NCBI GenBank assembly: GCA_014155875.1
Contig: JACEFZ010017415.1
Location: 1,414,001 to 1,478,000 of the forward strand
DNA length: 64,000 nucleotides
DNA from: Cepaea nemoralis
Lineage: Eukaryota; Mollusca; Gastropoda; Stylommatophora; Helicidae
Direction: 5' to 3'
Shown one piece after another: positions 1 through 14,137 of the stretch (positions are counted from its first letter, which is position 1; the number at the start of each line of letters is the position of its first letter). Below the pieces are notes generated by a model. That model did not search any database. It worked only from the letters and a program-made list of their open reading frames with translations, and was not told the origin of the DNA. The position numbers were made by a program, and so were the translations under genes.

Positions 1-453
1 TACCGTGACACTTTTTCTAGACTATCACGTGTATTCTTTCATAAGATGATACTTTCTGGGATATTTCTTATAATCTCTTTGTCTCACGTTCAGAGGAGTC
101 TATATTTCTTTGTATGCGTATTTACATATAAAGAATTAATAATAATGAGTTCATTTATAAATGAACGGATATGATGTGAGGTTACCTATATATTTATACG
201 ACAGAAGAAAGGCAAGGCCAAGACGGAGAAATGACATCACCCTTGCGGATTTCCAACAGATATTCTCGGTGACAAAGCCTTGAAAGCACGAAGATGATTC
301 ACCTCTCTAAGGTGGGGGTGAGCGAGATCTGTCAGGTCAATATAAGGAGTGAAGAATTGCATCAGATGATGGAGTGATGGGACCAGACAGGGCTCGGTCT
401 AACTGGTCCACCCTTGTGTCATAATCACTTCGCCTTCCCTCTTTATTTTTCTT

Positions 454-484
<31 letters not shown>

Positions 485-1247
485 TTCTCACATTCCTTTT
501 TCTTTTTCCACTTGTTTATGTGAGTTTGGCTATATTGTTTGGCACATGCTTTCCACAAGGAAAGGTGGCTTTTTGTTTGGCTGAAACTGGGGTATATTCA
601 TGAAAGATGTTATCAGGAGGGCAGAGTCCTCAATGCCTGAGGAGGAGATTACCTTTCCATTGCGGAAAGAGTGACCCTCTCTTAATCATCATTGGCCCAT
701 CTGATGGCAGACATAACCCCAACATGGTGAAAGCAGATGAGTCATTTATACTACCCACTCGTTTCATGATTTCACCATCCTCAAGATCCCGACCAAATTA
801 TTAATTTATTTCGGGATCTCTTATTTAGAAAATAGACATTCTTCCATTTTTTTTTTAAGTAAATGGACATTCCTCCATTAGGGATTTAGAAAATGGACAT
901 TCTCCCATTGTTATTTAGAAGATGGACATTCTTCCATTGTGATTAGCAAATAAACACTCTTCCACATGTGCTTTAGTCCATGTAATTTTTCTCTGTGTGA
1001 TTTGGAGATGGACAATCATAGTCTTATAGTTTTAGAAGAACTTTGGAACATATCGATGCCTTCTTATGTGCTCTAGAAAACCTTTAACTTTCCAACGGAG
1101 CTGGGAAGTTGTTGGTTTAAGTACTTCGTGGAGCAAACGCCTGACTGTTAATTAACAAACCAGATATAATTAGTATGTATTGTATTGAGATGTTATTGAT
1201 ATTTTTTATTGTGGTTTTTTAATAATATACTACATCACATGAGCAAT
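1..1247. other. Unassigned AT-rich sequence
   Basis: I see no supportable gene here. Short open frames are biased by low complexity: a CT-rich run lies at about 430-510. A degenerate tandem motif at 821-970 is listed separately. This may be intergenic or intronic. Confidence 0.5.
821..970. repeat. Degenerate tandem repeat, about 30-38 bp unit
   Basis: Four imperfect copies of a unit resembling TTTAGAAAATGGACATTC followed by YYCCATT occur one after another. The units diverge from each other in spacing and sequence, so the array is old or was built from very few copies. Confidence 0.6.
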
Positions 1248-1262
1248 ACACACACACACACG

Positions 1263-1322
<60 letters not shown>
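1248..1322. repeat. (CA)n microsatellite
   Basis: The tract is an almost pure CA dinucleotide array of about 37 units with two CG interruptions near its 5' end. Confidence 0.95.
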
Positions 1323-1323
<1 letters not shown>

Positions 1324-2530
1324 CGTTACCCCATGTTATCCCAATATAATGTTATAGGCAAAATCAGGAGTTGTTTATTTACTTGTTAGCTGGTGTTAAA
1401 TCTTGCTATGTGTTTTCATTGATACTACTTGTCAAGTGACGCATAACCATGGAGCTGATTTTGGCGGGATAACCACACGGACTTTCGGTGCACCAAGAGT
1501 AAGTGATCTCCTCTCTGAAGTTCGGTAAATTTTCCGTGCTCTATTTGCCCTCTGTTAGGAAACATTACTTTATAACTAGTCTCTACTTCTAGAGAGTTTT
1601 ATCGAGTCATTTTAAGTTTCTCTAAAAAATGGCTATTAGAATTTGGGAATTCATCCCCTATTTCTTGTTACAGTTTCCAAATACTTCGTTTGTTCTGCGG
1701 GTTTCAGACTAGGGAATGTCTAGTTCAACTATTCTCAGGTTTTATCAAAGTGGGTTCTAGCAAGCGCCTGCGTCTTTTTCTCATCTCTTCATTCATTTAA
1801 ATTCACTTTCATGTGCTCGACACTAGTGATTAGGTCATACCATTTTAGATGCATTATGTGCAGGTCTAATCAGGAGTTCCTCAAAGTATTCAGCTCATTT
1901 GTTCATGTGATTTAATTTTGGTGAGAACTTTTCCATTCCTATTTTTGATAAGTCCACTTGGTTGATTATATTTTTTGACTATTTTCTTTGTGGTGTTCCA
2001 AAGGTCTCTGAGAGTTCTTTTAGCTGTTGCATTGTCTGCCGCTTTTGTCGGTACAGACATGGTCAATTTGTTGTGTGTTTTGTAGTCTACCGATGCCCGT
2101 GGTACTTTATGTATTATTTTGTGATGGAAAAACGCCTACACCTCTGATATACTGATTCACTGCGCAAAATTTGGAAAATAATTCTCCATTTTCATTCATG
2201 ATCCCAAGTCAGCGTTCCCTCATATTCTCTTCAGAACCGGTGTTGTCCCCTCCAAGCACATAAATCTCCCATCAAAATGTTGACATAGCCATTACATTGA
2301 TTACCTATTATATTTTGAAGTTTCATGTAAAATTCTCCCTTAACTGCTTGATCTTTATTATTTGTTGGTGCATAACACCAGATCACACTTATGTTTATTT
2401 ACTCTTGTGTGTGTGGTTTTAAATGTTGCAGTTATTATTCTAGAACTCACTGCTTTCCACTCTATTAATGCTGTCTATGCCTCTTTAGATAACATTGGGC
2501 GGAAAGCACAGAAAAGAGATATTAGAAAAA
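1323..2530. other. Unassigned sequence
   Basis: I recognise no gene or repeat family in this stretch on either strand. It is AT-rich with frequent stop codons in all frames. Confidence 0.4.
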
Positions 2531-2534
2531 AAAA

Positions 2535-2745
<211 letters not shown>

Positions 2746-3607
2746 GAGCCCTGTCTTGACTGAGAGCGGCACTGTTTCATAAGTGCGCAGAAGCTTTTAA
2801 CCTTCTCTCGTCTACCTTGTTTCACATAGACCTAGAATGATACAGAATCTTTGAGGATTTCCTCGCAACGCGCCACAGCTCTTCAAGAACAGTCTCCTTT
2901 CCTCTTGGTTGGCTGTGTTATTCTTTTTTTTTTTTTCTTCCTCACTGTGACATGTTTACGGTTGGTTGGATGTTGTGGTTGAATGTGTTTACGTGAGGTG
3001 GTAGCCTGTCTTGAGCACAACCCTTTATTAACCGCCTCTTACGACATGCTTGCTAGGGTGCAGTGCTACTATTCTTTGTTTCCGCAAGCTCCTGGGCTCT
3101 TTGGGGTATACGCATGTGTTATATTAATATATTGATAACATCATTTGTTTTTAAAATGCAGTATATGTTGTTCTGACAGACAATTAATCACAACTGCTAT
3201 AAGTTAGTTATTAATTATGTATGTGTCGACCACAAATTATAAGATAACTGAGTAATGACGAATTAATTTATAAGGTCAGAAGTACATTTTGGCAACAAAC
3301 TTCATACTTCCTTCCCTTGATTAAAATGTGCTGACACTATTGAAGACGTTTTCAAAATAATCTACCACCTAGAATCGCACAATCCATTCATTAGATGTGC
3401 TACTTTCAGGGTCAACGCCATATTTTTCCTCCAGGATGATTGTTTTACCATACCCTTTTATATTTAAATGCACTGTGTTAATACGACCTGTACCGCCACT
3501 TTTTTCCCCCCATTGAATACATTTATTATGCCACATTGTGGAGTATTCACCTATGTTACCAGGCCCCCAGAAGGGAAACAAAGAACATTAAGCATGTGGT
3601 AAGAAGC
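2746..3607. other. Unassigned sequence
   Basis: I see no gene. A poly-T run lies near 2923-2937. The stretch ends at the target-site duplication of the 529 bp retroelement that follows. Confidence 0.4.
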
Positions 3608-3619
3608 TCTTAAGTAAGA

Positions 3620-4148
3620 GGACTTCCGATCGCCAGCATGGCGGTTAGACGTTGAGCCGATAAGGCCTGTGGCGTGTTTATGCAATCGCATTTTCTTCAT
3701 GTTGGACTGGTAGAACATGGTTCCGTCGCTCTGCTACTGAGTGAGTGCGTGGGCGACACCGTGAGCTGTGAAATTCGCGTGGAAAGCTTTTACATCTGTC
3801 CTGCACAGTGAACTGCATGTTCGGAACAATGGCTACCGGCGGTTGCTGAATTGACTGTTTTGCCCTTTCGGTTCACGAGTGCATTTTTCGGGAGACTTCT
3901 GGGAGTCGGCGCTGAAACTGCGGAGTTCGTGCTTTGTTCGACACTTTCGGCGGATGAATTTTGTGTTGACATTCTGACGGCGACATTATGCACAGTGTAC
4001 CTGTGCGGGCTGTTGGATTGCCGAGACTCCTGTCTATTCCACTTCTCACATTGGACATTGTGTGATATTCGCTGGCACGGGAATGGAGCATAATGGGGAC
4101 GATTCGTTGCTGTGAAGTTGGAACCTAGACTAACTAACTAACTAACTA
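3620..4148 (+). mobile_element. 529 bp retroposed element with (ACTA)n tail
   Basis: The element is flanked by a perfect 12 bp direct repeat, TCTTAAGTAAGA, at 3608-3619 and 4149-4160. It ends in an ACTA tetranucleotide tail at about 4125-4147, the pattern left by target-primed reverse transcription. Its middle (about 3870-3950) contains a block also found in the body of the tRNA-derived SINE family A copies at 21897 and 26473, recognisable from CGGTTCACGAGTG and CGGAGTTCGTGCTTTG. The first 200 bases have no match elsewhere in the window. It is either a long SINE or a 5'-truncated LINE whose 3' end was borrowed by the SINE. It contains no convincing protein. Confidence 0.7.
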
Positions 4149-4160
4149 TCTTAAGTAAGA

Positions 4161-5614
<1,454 letters not shown>

Positions 5615-5850
5615 AACCGTTGGCGGTTGTGGCTGAGGGGTAATGAACGCAGTTTCACAATCCCGACATACCGGGTTCGAAGTCAGCCGCATTCCAATTG
5701 GGAACAGATCGCTTTGCGCTGATTTTCGCAACGGTAATGAGCGTCGGCCGTCCAGAAAGCAATGACAAATTACTGAACACAAAAATGCCCAGAAAATCAC
5801 AACCGGCCAATAAATGCCGAATTGACTACGACTTCCTGTAAAGGACATAC
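5615..5850 (+). mobile_element. SINE family B, diverged copy
   Basis: The head contains a tRNA-like B box, CGGGTTCGAAGTC, and an A-box-like stretch beginning GGCTGAGGGG. The body carries the family hallmark (a variant of CAGAAAGCAATGGCAAACTA) and the end CCTGTAAAGGACATAC. This copy is the most diverged of the family here, and I could not define a clear duplication at its edges, so the boundaries are approximate. Confidence 0.7.
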
Positions 5851-5876
5851 AACTAACATTTAACATTACTCTACAC

Positions 5877-6229
5877 TAGTGGTTCTCAACCTTTTTTGCA
5901 CCCCTTCACCATATGTTCAGAATGTCATTCCAACCTTTTCATATTTTCTCCCTATAAATAACACCCACCCCACCCCGCCCCTACAGTGTACGTAAAAATT
6001 TAAGCTAAATGTAATAACACATACTAGAATAAGTCTAGTCGTCTACATAAAACGTGATTTGCACGTCTATTTATGTCATAAAACGAATTTCAGAAGAGCG
6101 AGAAGTACAAAACCCTGAATATGGAGTGAAAAACAATATCAAGTAATCTGTTCTTGTATTAACGCGATCTTAAAATAATCTTAATTCCCCCCCCCCCCCC
6201 CCGCCCCGAAACCCTAAAATTCCCCCCTG
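5877..6229 (-). mobile_element. hAT MITE, copy lacking one terminal repeat
   Basis: This 353 bp sequence matches the reverse complement of the MITE at 16682-17094 along its length, including the motif AACGTGATTTGC and the C-rich block next to CCCTAAAATTCCCCCCTG. It begins with TAGTGGTTCTCAACC, one base different from the family end CAGTGGTTCTCAACC. The other terminal repeat is missing: the sequence stops at CCCCCTG. The flanks still carry a 7/8 matching octamer (CTCTACAC at 5869-5876, CTCTAGAC at 6230-6237), suggesting insertion in this shortened form. Confidence 0.8.
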
Positions 6230-6237
6230 CTCTAGAC

Positions 6238-7200
6238 ACATCGACCGATTTATTACCTGGCATATGTAGCTTCATCTCATCAGGTACATAATGAAAACAA
6301 TCACACAACATAAACTACAGTAATTAAATAAATCCTTCAAACTGAAAATAATAAAAAAAAAAACACACACACAATATTCACACATGTCAAGTTAAGGGAT
6401 AACAGGTATTTAATCAGCTGTGCCGCATGTTGTATCTCATATCCAAAGTTCTACTGTGCCGTTGTTGTTTTACACAGTATTTGTGTTCAGCGTTAACATG
6501 TTCACCCATTTATCTATATCTGGCATATCCGTCCTTTAACCCATTCAGTGTGGTGCTGGTGATCATGTCTCGTGTATTATCAATCATTTCTGTTACCGAT
6601 GAACATACACACATACAAACATACACATACACACACGCAGCCAGACAGACATAAGTGCACGTGTGGTGGATGGATGGATGGATGGAACGTCGATCTATCG
6701 ATTGATAAATGAAGTCATTCATACACTCAAGTGATTAATTATACACAATAAGTATGCCCATGGCATTCGACGGCTAACAACTGTTTTTGTGCGTTCAATT
6801 CCCTTCAGAATATAGTAACTCGGAAAGCGGCGCATGCATGTAACAGCAGATCGTATCTGCAGGCGGGAGGTTGCCAGGAAACTGTACGGTGTAATAAGCA
6901 AGGGCCAATGAATGTATTATGTGGCCAGGTTGTTCTATTAACGAACAGATCAAGCCTCAGATAGAATGTTATATAACCGTTGGCTAGCATCAAACAACTA
7001 TTAATAAGATAATATCCCCCCCTATAACTTGCCAACATGGGAGTTTTGCTGTTTTTGGAGCAATGGTATAAATTCAACATCAATTATCTCCCACAGTAGT
7101 GCAATATATCTCGGTGCTGTTGGATATCAACGGATCGTGGGCAATCACTTATGGAAGCTCTGAGGAGCGTCAACTGGAATATGGCAGGTTTGTTTGCCAC
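6238..7200. other. Unassigned sequence
   Basis: No gene is recognised. A short TGGA tandem run lies near 6668-6685 and a CA-rich run near 6605-6640. Confidence 0.4.
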
Positions 7201-7212
7201 CGCGCGCACACG

Positions 7213-7254
<42 letters not shown>
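7201..7254. repeat. (CA)n microsatellite
   Basis: A CA array of roughly 20 units preceded by a CGCACA-type impure start. Confidence 0.9.
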
Positions 7255-7257
<3 letters not shown>

Positions 7258-8133
7258 TCATGTAATCACATATACACTAGACCAGAATGCCAAACAGAAA
7301 TACCAACTAGCATGTACGTTATAAATGAGGGCGCAGGCCTCTGTGCCCACTGACAATGTGCTTGTTGTCAACAATGGACTGAAGAATATTTTACATAAAT
7401 AGGAGATATCAACTTCACGATTGGGCGGTCACCCATGCAGTGAGAACATAAAAGGTGTCACATTTAAAAGATACGCTTATTTAAACACCACATAAACCGT
7501 TGTAAAAATGAATACATAATGTAATTTACCAACACAATTGCCGTCTCTGCAATGAACCTTGTCGGCAATGGGTCTCCATTAATTTCTGCTCCGAACCTTC
7601 GTACAACATTGTTGTTATCCTGTAACGTGACTATGTCTTGGTGTTGCCTGTTCAATTATTTACTTGAAGACCTCTAGCTCTGTTGTTCAAAGAGTTACTC
7701 AATAGTTGAATCAGATTCAAGAGTTTTAGCCTTGCAGGCGTTTTATCTTCTCGATCTGGGTCTTGGAGTTTGTGATATCACTGGGACTTCGTAAAACAGT
7801 CACTAGTGTTCCAGACCGTACCTAACCGTCAAGACTGACCTTGAAGATTCAGAAAACCGCGTGGACATGTTCCAGCATGCGTGCAAGCAGAAAACATCTG
7901 TCAGTTAAACGGACATTTTAAATCCACTAAAGCCAGACCAACGCCACCAACACATCATAAACGTAGTGCTGTATAGACCAAGACCACCAACACATAGACG
8001 AAGCTATGTACACTCCCCTCCCCCTTCCCCATAAAGTTATAATATTCTTTAGAAACTGGAACAATTTCTTTTCCCAGCAAATGTATGATTTTCTAATTTA
8101 AGACTGTAGTAATAATATATACTCTCAATTTGT
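7255..8133. other. Unassigned sequence
   Basis: No gene or repeat family is recognised. It ends at the target-site duplication of the RTE copy that follows. Confidence 0.4.
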
Positions 8134-8481
8134 TGTGCGGACTTAAATCAATCAATCATGTGCCATGCCGGAAAGCGTGGGCGGTCATGACTCGCCATTT
8201 CACTCGATCACCAGAGTCGTGGATCAGCTCAGTGTTCCTGTCTCGTTCATGCCACGTGGCCAATCCATCCAGGTATTTTCCTCTCGGTCTTCCTCTTGGT
8301 CTGTTCCCCTCGATCTTGCCAGTTGTCAATACATTCTCCAATCCATTTCTTTTCATAACATGTCCAAAAAAATTTGACTGTCTTCCTCTAATTTCTCTAA
8401 TCAGTCTACGATTTTCATTTGTCTCCTGTAGTACTTAGTCATTGGTTTTTCTATCTGTCCATGGTACTCTTTGCATTTTCC

Positions 8482-9063
8482 TCAGAAACCACATGGTTTT
8501 TCAGCTTGACTGCACATTGTCCAAGTTTCACATCCATACAAAAGAACAGGCTCTATGTACCCCCTCAACACTCTTTTTCTCGTTTCAATTGACATCTTTT
8601 TATTGGTCAGAATGTTTTTCATCCTGCTAAAGGCTACTTTCGCTATGACGATTCTTGTTCTAATCTCTTCAAGGCATCTCCCATCAGATGTTATGACTGT
8701 TCCGAGATAATGGTATCGATTCACTTGTTGAAGAATATTCCCATTTACTTGTATATTACATTGTGGTATTTCGTTCTTCCTAGTGACGACCATAACCTGT
8801 GTCTTCTTACAATTTAATTCCAACCCCAGCTGCTCACTGTGTACAACAACCGCGTTTACTAGTTGTTGCAGATCCTGTGCATTGTCTGCAATCAATACTG
8901 TATCATCTGCATATCTAATGTTATTGATGTTTCTTCCTCCAGTGCTGATTCCATTTATATCTCCTACATTTCTGAAAATATTTTCAATGTATAGGGAAAA
9001 AATATCTGGAGACGTTACACATTTCAAGATCGCGTTAATACAAGATCTGGAGACATTACACAT
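8482..9063 (-). pseudogene. RTE-A reverse transcriptase, palm to C-terminal fragment
   Basis: This open stretch of 193 codons contains IRYADDTVLIADN, the catalytic motif C of non-LTR reverse transcriptases, followed by the LELNCKKTQVMVV motif D/E region, NRYHYLGTVIT and the thumb-like RKRVLRGYIEPVLLYG. Equivalent open fragments occur at 42146-42799 and 49347-49673, so these segments belong to one family. It is cut off from its motif A and B half (9024-9398) by a small duplication and frame change around 9020-9060, where the phrase about GATCTGGAGAC is repeated. It is not a functional enzyme. Confidence 0.9.
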
Positions 9064-9398
9064 CCCTGCCTAACACCTCTCTTAATAGGTTGATATTGTC
9101 CCACTTCATTATCAATACTTATGGCAGCTTGTTGTTTCCAATATATGTTTTTTATAAGTCTAATGTCTTTCCCATCAATTTGTAGATCTGCAAGCATATC
9201 CACCATGTTGACATGTCTAACTCTACCAAAAGCCTTTGTGTAGTCAATAAAGCAAAGATGTATATCCTTGTTTACTTCTACAGCACGTTCAATAACTGTT
9301 CGCAGCATATACACAGCATTTACTGTACCATTTCCTTCTTCAAGCCCACATTGTTCTTCCCCTATTTCAGGTTGTATTTTCTTCCTCGCCCTTTGCAT
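9024..9398 (-). pseudogene. RTE-A reverse transcriptase, fingers and motif A/B fragment
   Basis: The translation contains the fingers-type stretch, then CFIDYTKAFGRVRH with the catalytic aspartate of motif A, and the motif B sequence GVRQGCVMSPDL. The F-D of the usual AFD is changed to F-G in this copy. It belongs to the RTE-A copy at 8146-10417 and joins, out of frame, the YADD fragment downstream. Confidence 0.85.
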
Positions 9399-9404
9399 GA
9401 TAAT

Positions 9405-10417
9405 TCATAACAAAATCTTTGTGATGTGACTCATTATATTAATTGTTCTATGTTGATCACATTCCAAGGTTCCTGATTTCTTTGGGATTGCAATAAATAC
9501 AGAATTACATAATTCAGAAGGTATATCTCCAGTATCATATAATGTGTTCAGCAGTCTGGTGACTTGCTCTAATCCAAATTCTTCTAAAGCTTTAATCATT
9601 TCTGTTGTGATGTTATACGCACCGGGGGCCTTGCCAGCTTTCATACCTTGCCAGCTTTCATATGCTTAAGAATATTTTGAACCTCCATCTTTAAAATTGG
9701 TGGTCCTTCATTATTAAATCTAATATCATATTGTTCCTCTTCGTTATCATTATACAGGTTTTTCACATAATCTGTCCATACATGTAGAATCTGATTTTTT
9801 TCTATTACGATTTTGCTATCTTTAGTTTTTAGACAGCCTGTTGATGTACTTGTTCTTTTATTAGTAAGTTCCTGAATTATTTTGTGCACTAATTTGGTAT
9901 TTTGACTGTTGTGTTGTATTTCAATTTCTAAGCACTTTTCCTCAAGCCATGATTCTTTTGCCTTCCTACATAATATTCTGACTTGTCAGTGAATTTCTTC
10001 ATATTTGGCAGGATTACTTTTGTTGAGTCTTCTTGTTTCCATTAGGTGTAAAATTTCTTCAGTCATCCATTTCTTACGACCCACCTTCTTTAATTTTGGA
10101 ATAGTTCTTTCTGTAGCCAATCTGATTGAATTCTTTAACATTTCCCATTGATCATTCACATCCTGGAATAATATCTCTACATCAGACAATATATAAAATC
10201 TGTTCTGTACTTCTATGTTGAATTTGTTTTGTATTTCCTTGTCATTACTCAATGTACACAAATCATATTTAGTGTTTCCTGTTATATACTTGATTTTCTT
10301 CAGCTTTATCCTCAATGTTCTTGTAAGTAGTTTGTGGTCACTATAACAATCAGCACTGGGAACTCTTTTTGCTACTGTTAGTGCGTTTCTAAATCTTCTG
10401 CTAATGAGAATGACCAA
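9405..10417 (-). pseudogene. RTE-A endonuclease end and linker region
   Basis: Three out-of-frame pieces (about 9986-10417, 9641-9889 and 9405-9644) cover the last part of the endonuclease (ADCYSDHKLL carries the conserved SDH) and the linker leading to the reverse transcriptase (KAGKAPGAYNITTEMI, a form of the usual GxDGI/T motif). A small duplication around 9640-9660 repeats TACCTTGCCAGCTTTCA and breaks the frame. Confidence 0.85.
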
Positions 10418-10429
10418 TGTGCGGACTTA

Positions 10430-10930
10430 TTTTAGCATTAACCAGTATTATATGTTGTCACTGTAGTTAGTTTAATATATTCTATTACTTATACGACTAC
10501 ACCGTCTTCCCCGGTCATTACTCAGTACCATTCCACAACATACTTGTCTCGATAGCGTACACATCTTGCGGTCTGGTGCCAGGGAATTTTTATGGCAGTA
10601 AACAGTCTTTGGTCTCAGTTGTGCTAATCCCGCCCCGTAACTATATCTTTCAAATGTTATGTTGTCTACTCTGTCCTATAATCCACCGACACATTAATAC
10701 TCACCGACCCGCCTATCACACCACCAGGTCCCTACGTCCCAGTAGTATACTTGATGTAGCATAGGTACCCGCAGCCGACTGCAGCCACAACCATTAGCAA
10801 CCAACCACCACCATAGTTTTAATTACACCCCCCCCCCTTACAATTTTAGGGGTTACTTGACTACCCCTTGACCACTTGACCGCCTCTTGGGCCAGCCACC
10901 ACCAATAGTTGTTGTCCTAACAGTAGTATC
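10430..10930. other. Unassigned sequence
   Basis: No gene is recognised. It lies between the RTE-A copy and the RTE-like relic at 10931. Confidence 0.4.
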
Positions 10931-11290
10931 ATGTGTTCGAATCCCAGACTCAACTCACTACGCATCTACGGGGAGCTACAGGGACCCACTGCTGGCGGGA
11001 CCCTAAAAATCAGTCGCTTCTCAACATACATTACTACGCTTGTGCCACATTTATTGAAAGACAGAAGATCAAGAGGTCTGACCATGTCGTCAGAATGCAA
11101 CACCAGCAACTACCATCACTGGCCTTACACCAAAGAACATCTGCGACGAGACCAAGAGGACGTCCTATAAGAAAATGGATTGACGACATCAAAGACATTA
11201 TACAATCACACGGAATGACACTATCCAGTGCTGCCCACCGGGCGCTGGAGCGCAAATTATTCCTCCACACGACTCTTGATGGCAGAAGTG

Positions 11291-11295
<5 letters not shown>
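10931..11295 (+). pseudogene. C-terminal end of an RTE-like LINE ORF, closing in a TGA tail
   Basis: The frame starting at 10933 reads through a typical LINE C-terminus: SDHVVRM, then RPRGRPIRKWIDDI, a form of the HVxRM...RGRPxxRW pattern, and ends GRSG followed at once by TGA at 11293-11295. The stop is the first unit of the TGA/GAT tract, so the stop codon and the 3' tail coincide, as in the unrelated LINE fragment ending at 51156. The first third of the frame (to about 11050) is not recognisable and may be foreign. The element is 5'-truncated. Confidence 0.75.
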
Positions 11296-12727
<1,432 letters not shown>

Positions 12728-12794
12728 AGCTCTCCTTGCTCACAGGGCAACCTGTACTTGTTTTCTTTATTCTTTCGTGCATAAGGTTGACAGC

Positions 12795-13035
12795 TGGCAC
12801 ATTGGTGAAGGGGTTACGAATGTAATTCGCAATCCTGGATACCGCATTGGAAACACAGCTGAGGGCGATTTGGAAGCAGACCGTCTTGCGCTAGTTTTCA
12901 TAAAATGATATGAGTGCCAGCCGCTCAGAAAGAAATGGCAAACTACTGAACGCAAACTTGCCAAGAAATCACAAACAGCCAAAAATGCTGGGGTTGACTG
13001 CGTTGTTCTATAAGGGATATGCAAGTAACTTTTGT
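12795..13035 (+). mobile_element. SINE family B copy
   Basis: The body matches the other family B copies through CCGCTCAGAAAGAAATGGCAAACTACTGAACG and TTGCCAAGAAATCA-type sequence and ends AAGGGATATGCAAGTAAC. The head differs from the 13220 and 26978 copies and is closer to the copies at 5615 and 31720, so there are at least two head subtypes. Boundaries are approximate. Confidence 0.75.
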
Positions 13036-13219
13036 TTTTATAAGGCTGACTCTCAGGTGATTTCAACCTCCAACTGGCAGCGGACATTTGGGATAGTTCG
13101 CATATGGATAAATATCCGCGACATGTTGGTTCTATTCACACGACAACCTTGTTCCTGGTCTATTCTTCGACAATATAATTTCAAGGTCAGCATCTTTGCT
13201 CAAGCTATAGATCCGTCTG

Positions 13220-13471
13220 CCGGTCTCTCTGGCTGAGGGGCTACAACACTTTCTCTCTGTAATCCCGTTTATCACGCAGTCTCGTAGCGGAGCGAGAGCT
13301 GAGGCGGTTCGACCCCCGCTCGTGACTTGCGGGATACTGAGCCGGCCGCTCAGAAAGCAATGGCAAACTACTGAGCGTAATCTTGCCAAGAGATCAACAG
13401 ACAGCTGAAAGATGCTGCTGTTGACAGCGATGTCCTGTAAAGGATATGCGAATTAAAAAAAAAAAAAAAAA
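13220..13471 (+). mobile_element. SINE family B, complete copy with poly(A) and duplication
   Basis: A perfect 13 bp direct repeat, ATAGATCCGTCTG, flanks the element at 13207-13219 and 13472-13484. The copy starts near CCGGTCTCTCTGGCTGAGGGG, has a tRNA-like B box GGCGGTTCGACCCCC, the family body (GCCGGCCGCTCAGAAAGCAA and beyond), the terminus GGATATGCG and a poly(A) tail. This is the best-preserved family B copy in the window and defines its length as about 250 bp. Confidence 0.92.
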
Positions 13472-13564
13472 ATAGATCCGTCTGTGAATGTGTCTCTTTG
13501 CTTTCATTTACTTGATTGCTTACGCTTAGAGAAAATGTGCAATGGAGCACGCGAATCAGAGTTT

Positions 13565-13835
13565 GTTACTCATCATCTTGTATTTTGTTTGTTTGTTTGT
13601 TTTTTGTTCGCATATCCTTTTAGAAGACATCGCTGTTAACATCAGCATCTTTCAGCTCATTGTTGATTTCTTGGAAAGATTACGCTCAGTAGTTTGCCAT
13701 TGCTTTCTGAGCGACCTGCTCACAAGGCCGAAGTTACCGACGCGGAGAGAACCGCTATCAATTCTCGCGCACGTCACGTTACTTACGAGAGTATACGGGA
13801 TTACGGAGAAAGTCTTGTAACTCCTAGACCAGGGA
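13565..13835 (-). mobile_element. SINE family B copy, inverted, with (CAAA)n tail
   Basis: On the minus strand the sequence carries the family body (CTCAGAAAGCAATGGCAAAC) and terminus GGATATGCG, followed by a CAAA-type tail at 13575-13610 instead of pure poly(A). It lies only about 100 bp from the direct copy at 13220, so the two form an imperfect inverted repeat. Confidence 0.88.
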
Positions 13836-14137
13836 GACGGCCATCCTTTATTAGCTTGCACATTTAACCACATTCAACTCTACTGGGGAAATGCTTAAAT
13901 AATGTTTTTAAGCAAAAACTTTTAGGATCTCAGTTAAAAAACTTAATAATTATTTAACAAAATAGTCGTCCAAGAGAAAATGTACAGCCCTACAAAGTTA
14001 TTGATTGCTATTATAGTTGGTTTGTGGACACAGTCAGATTGGCTGAGATTATTTTCATATTTTGTTTGGCTATTTCTTTGACACTGATGAATCATCTAAT
14101 TCATATTGCTACGCTCCTCCGACCGATTGTTTCCTCT
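13836..14137. other. Unassigned sequence
   Basis: No gene or repeat is recognised in this short AT-rich stretch. Confidence 0.4.

Larger units (their letters stand above)
8146..10417 (-). mobile_element. 5'-truncated RTE-type LINE, family RTE-A, copy 1
   Basis: A 12 bp duplication, TGTGCGGACTTA, flanks the copy at 8134-8145 and 10418-10429. Read on the minus strand, it starts inside the end of an APE-type endonuclease (ISRRFRNAL, then SDHKLL), runs through a linker, then a reverse transcriptase with a motif A block (CFIDYTKAFGRVRH), RRGVRQGCVMSPDL-like motif B, YADDTVLIADN (catalytic YADD) and the C-terminal ILLYGCETWTM-type region. It ends in an ATTG tetranucleotide tail at 8146-8158. Several frameshifts split the ORF near 9024-9063, 9405 and 9641, so it is dead. 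The RTE assignment rests on motif style and the short-repeat tail, from memory of the clade. Confidence 0.9.
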
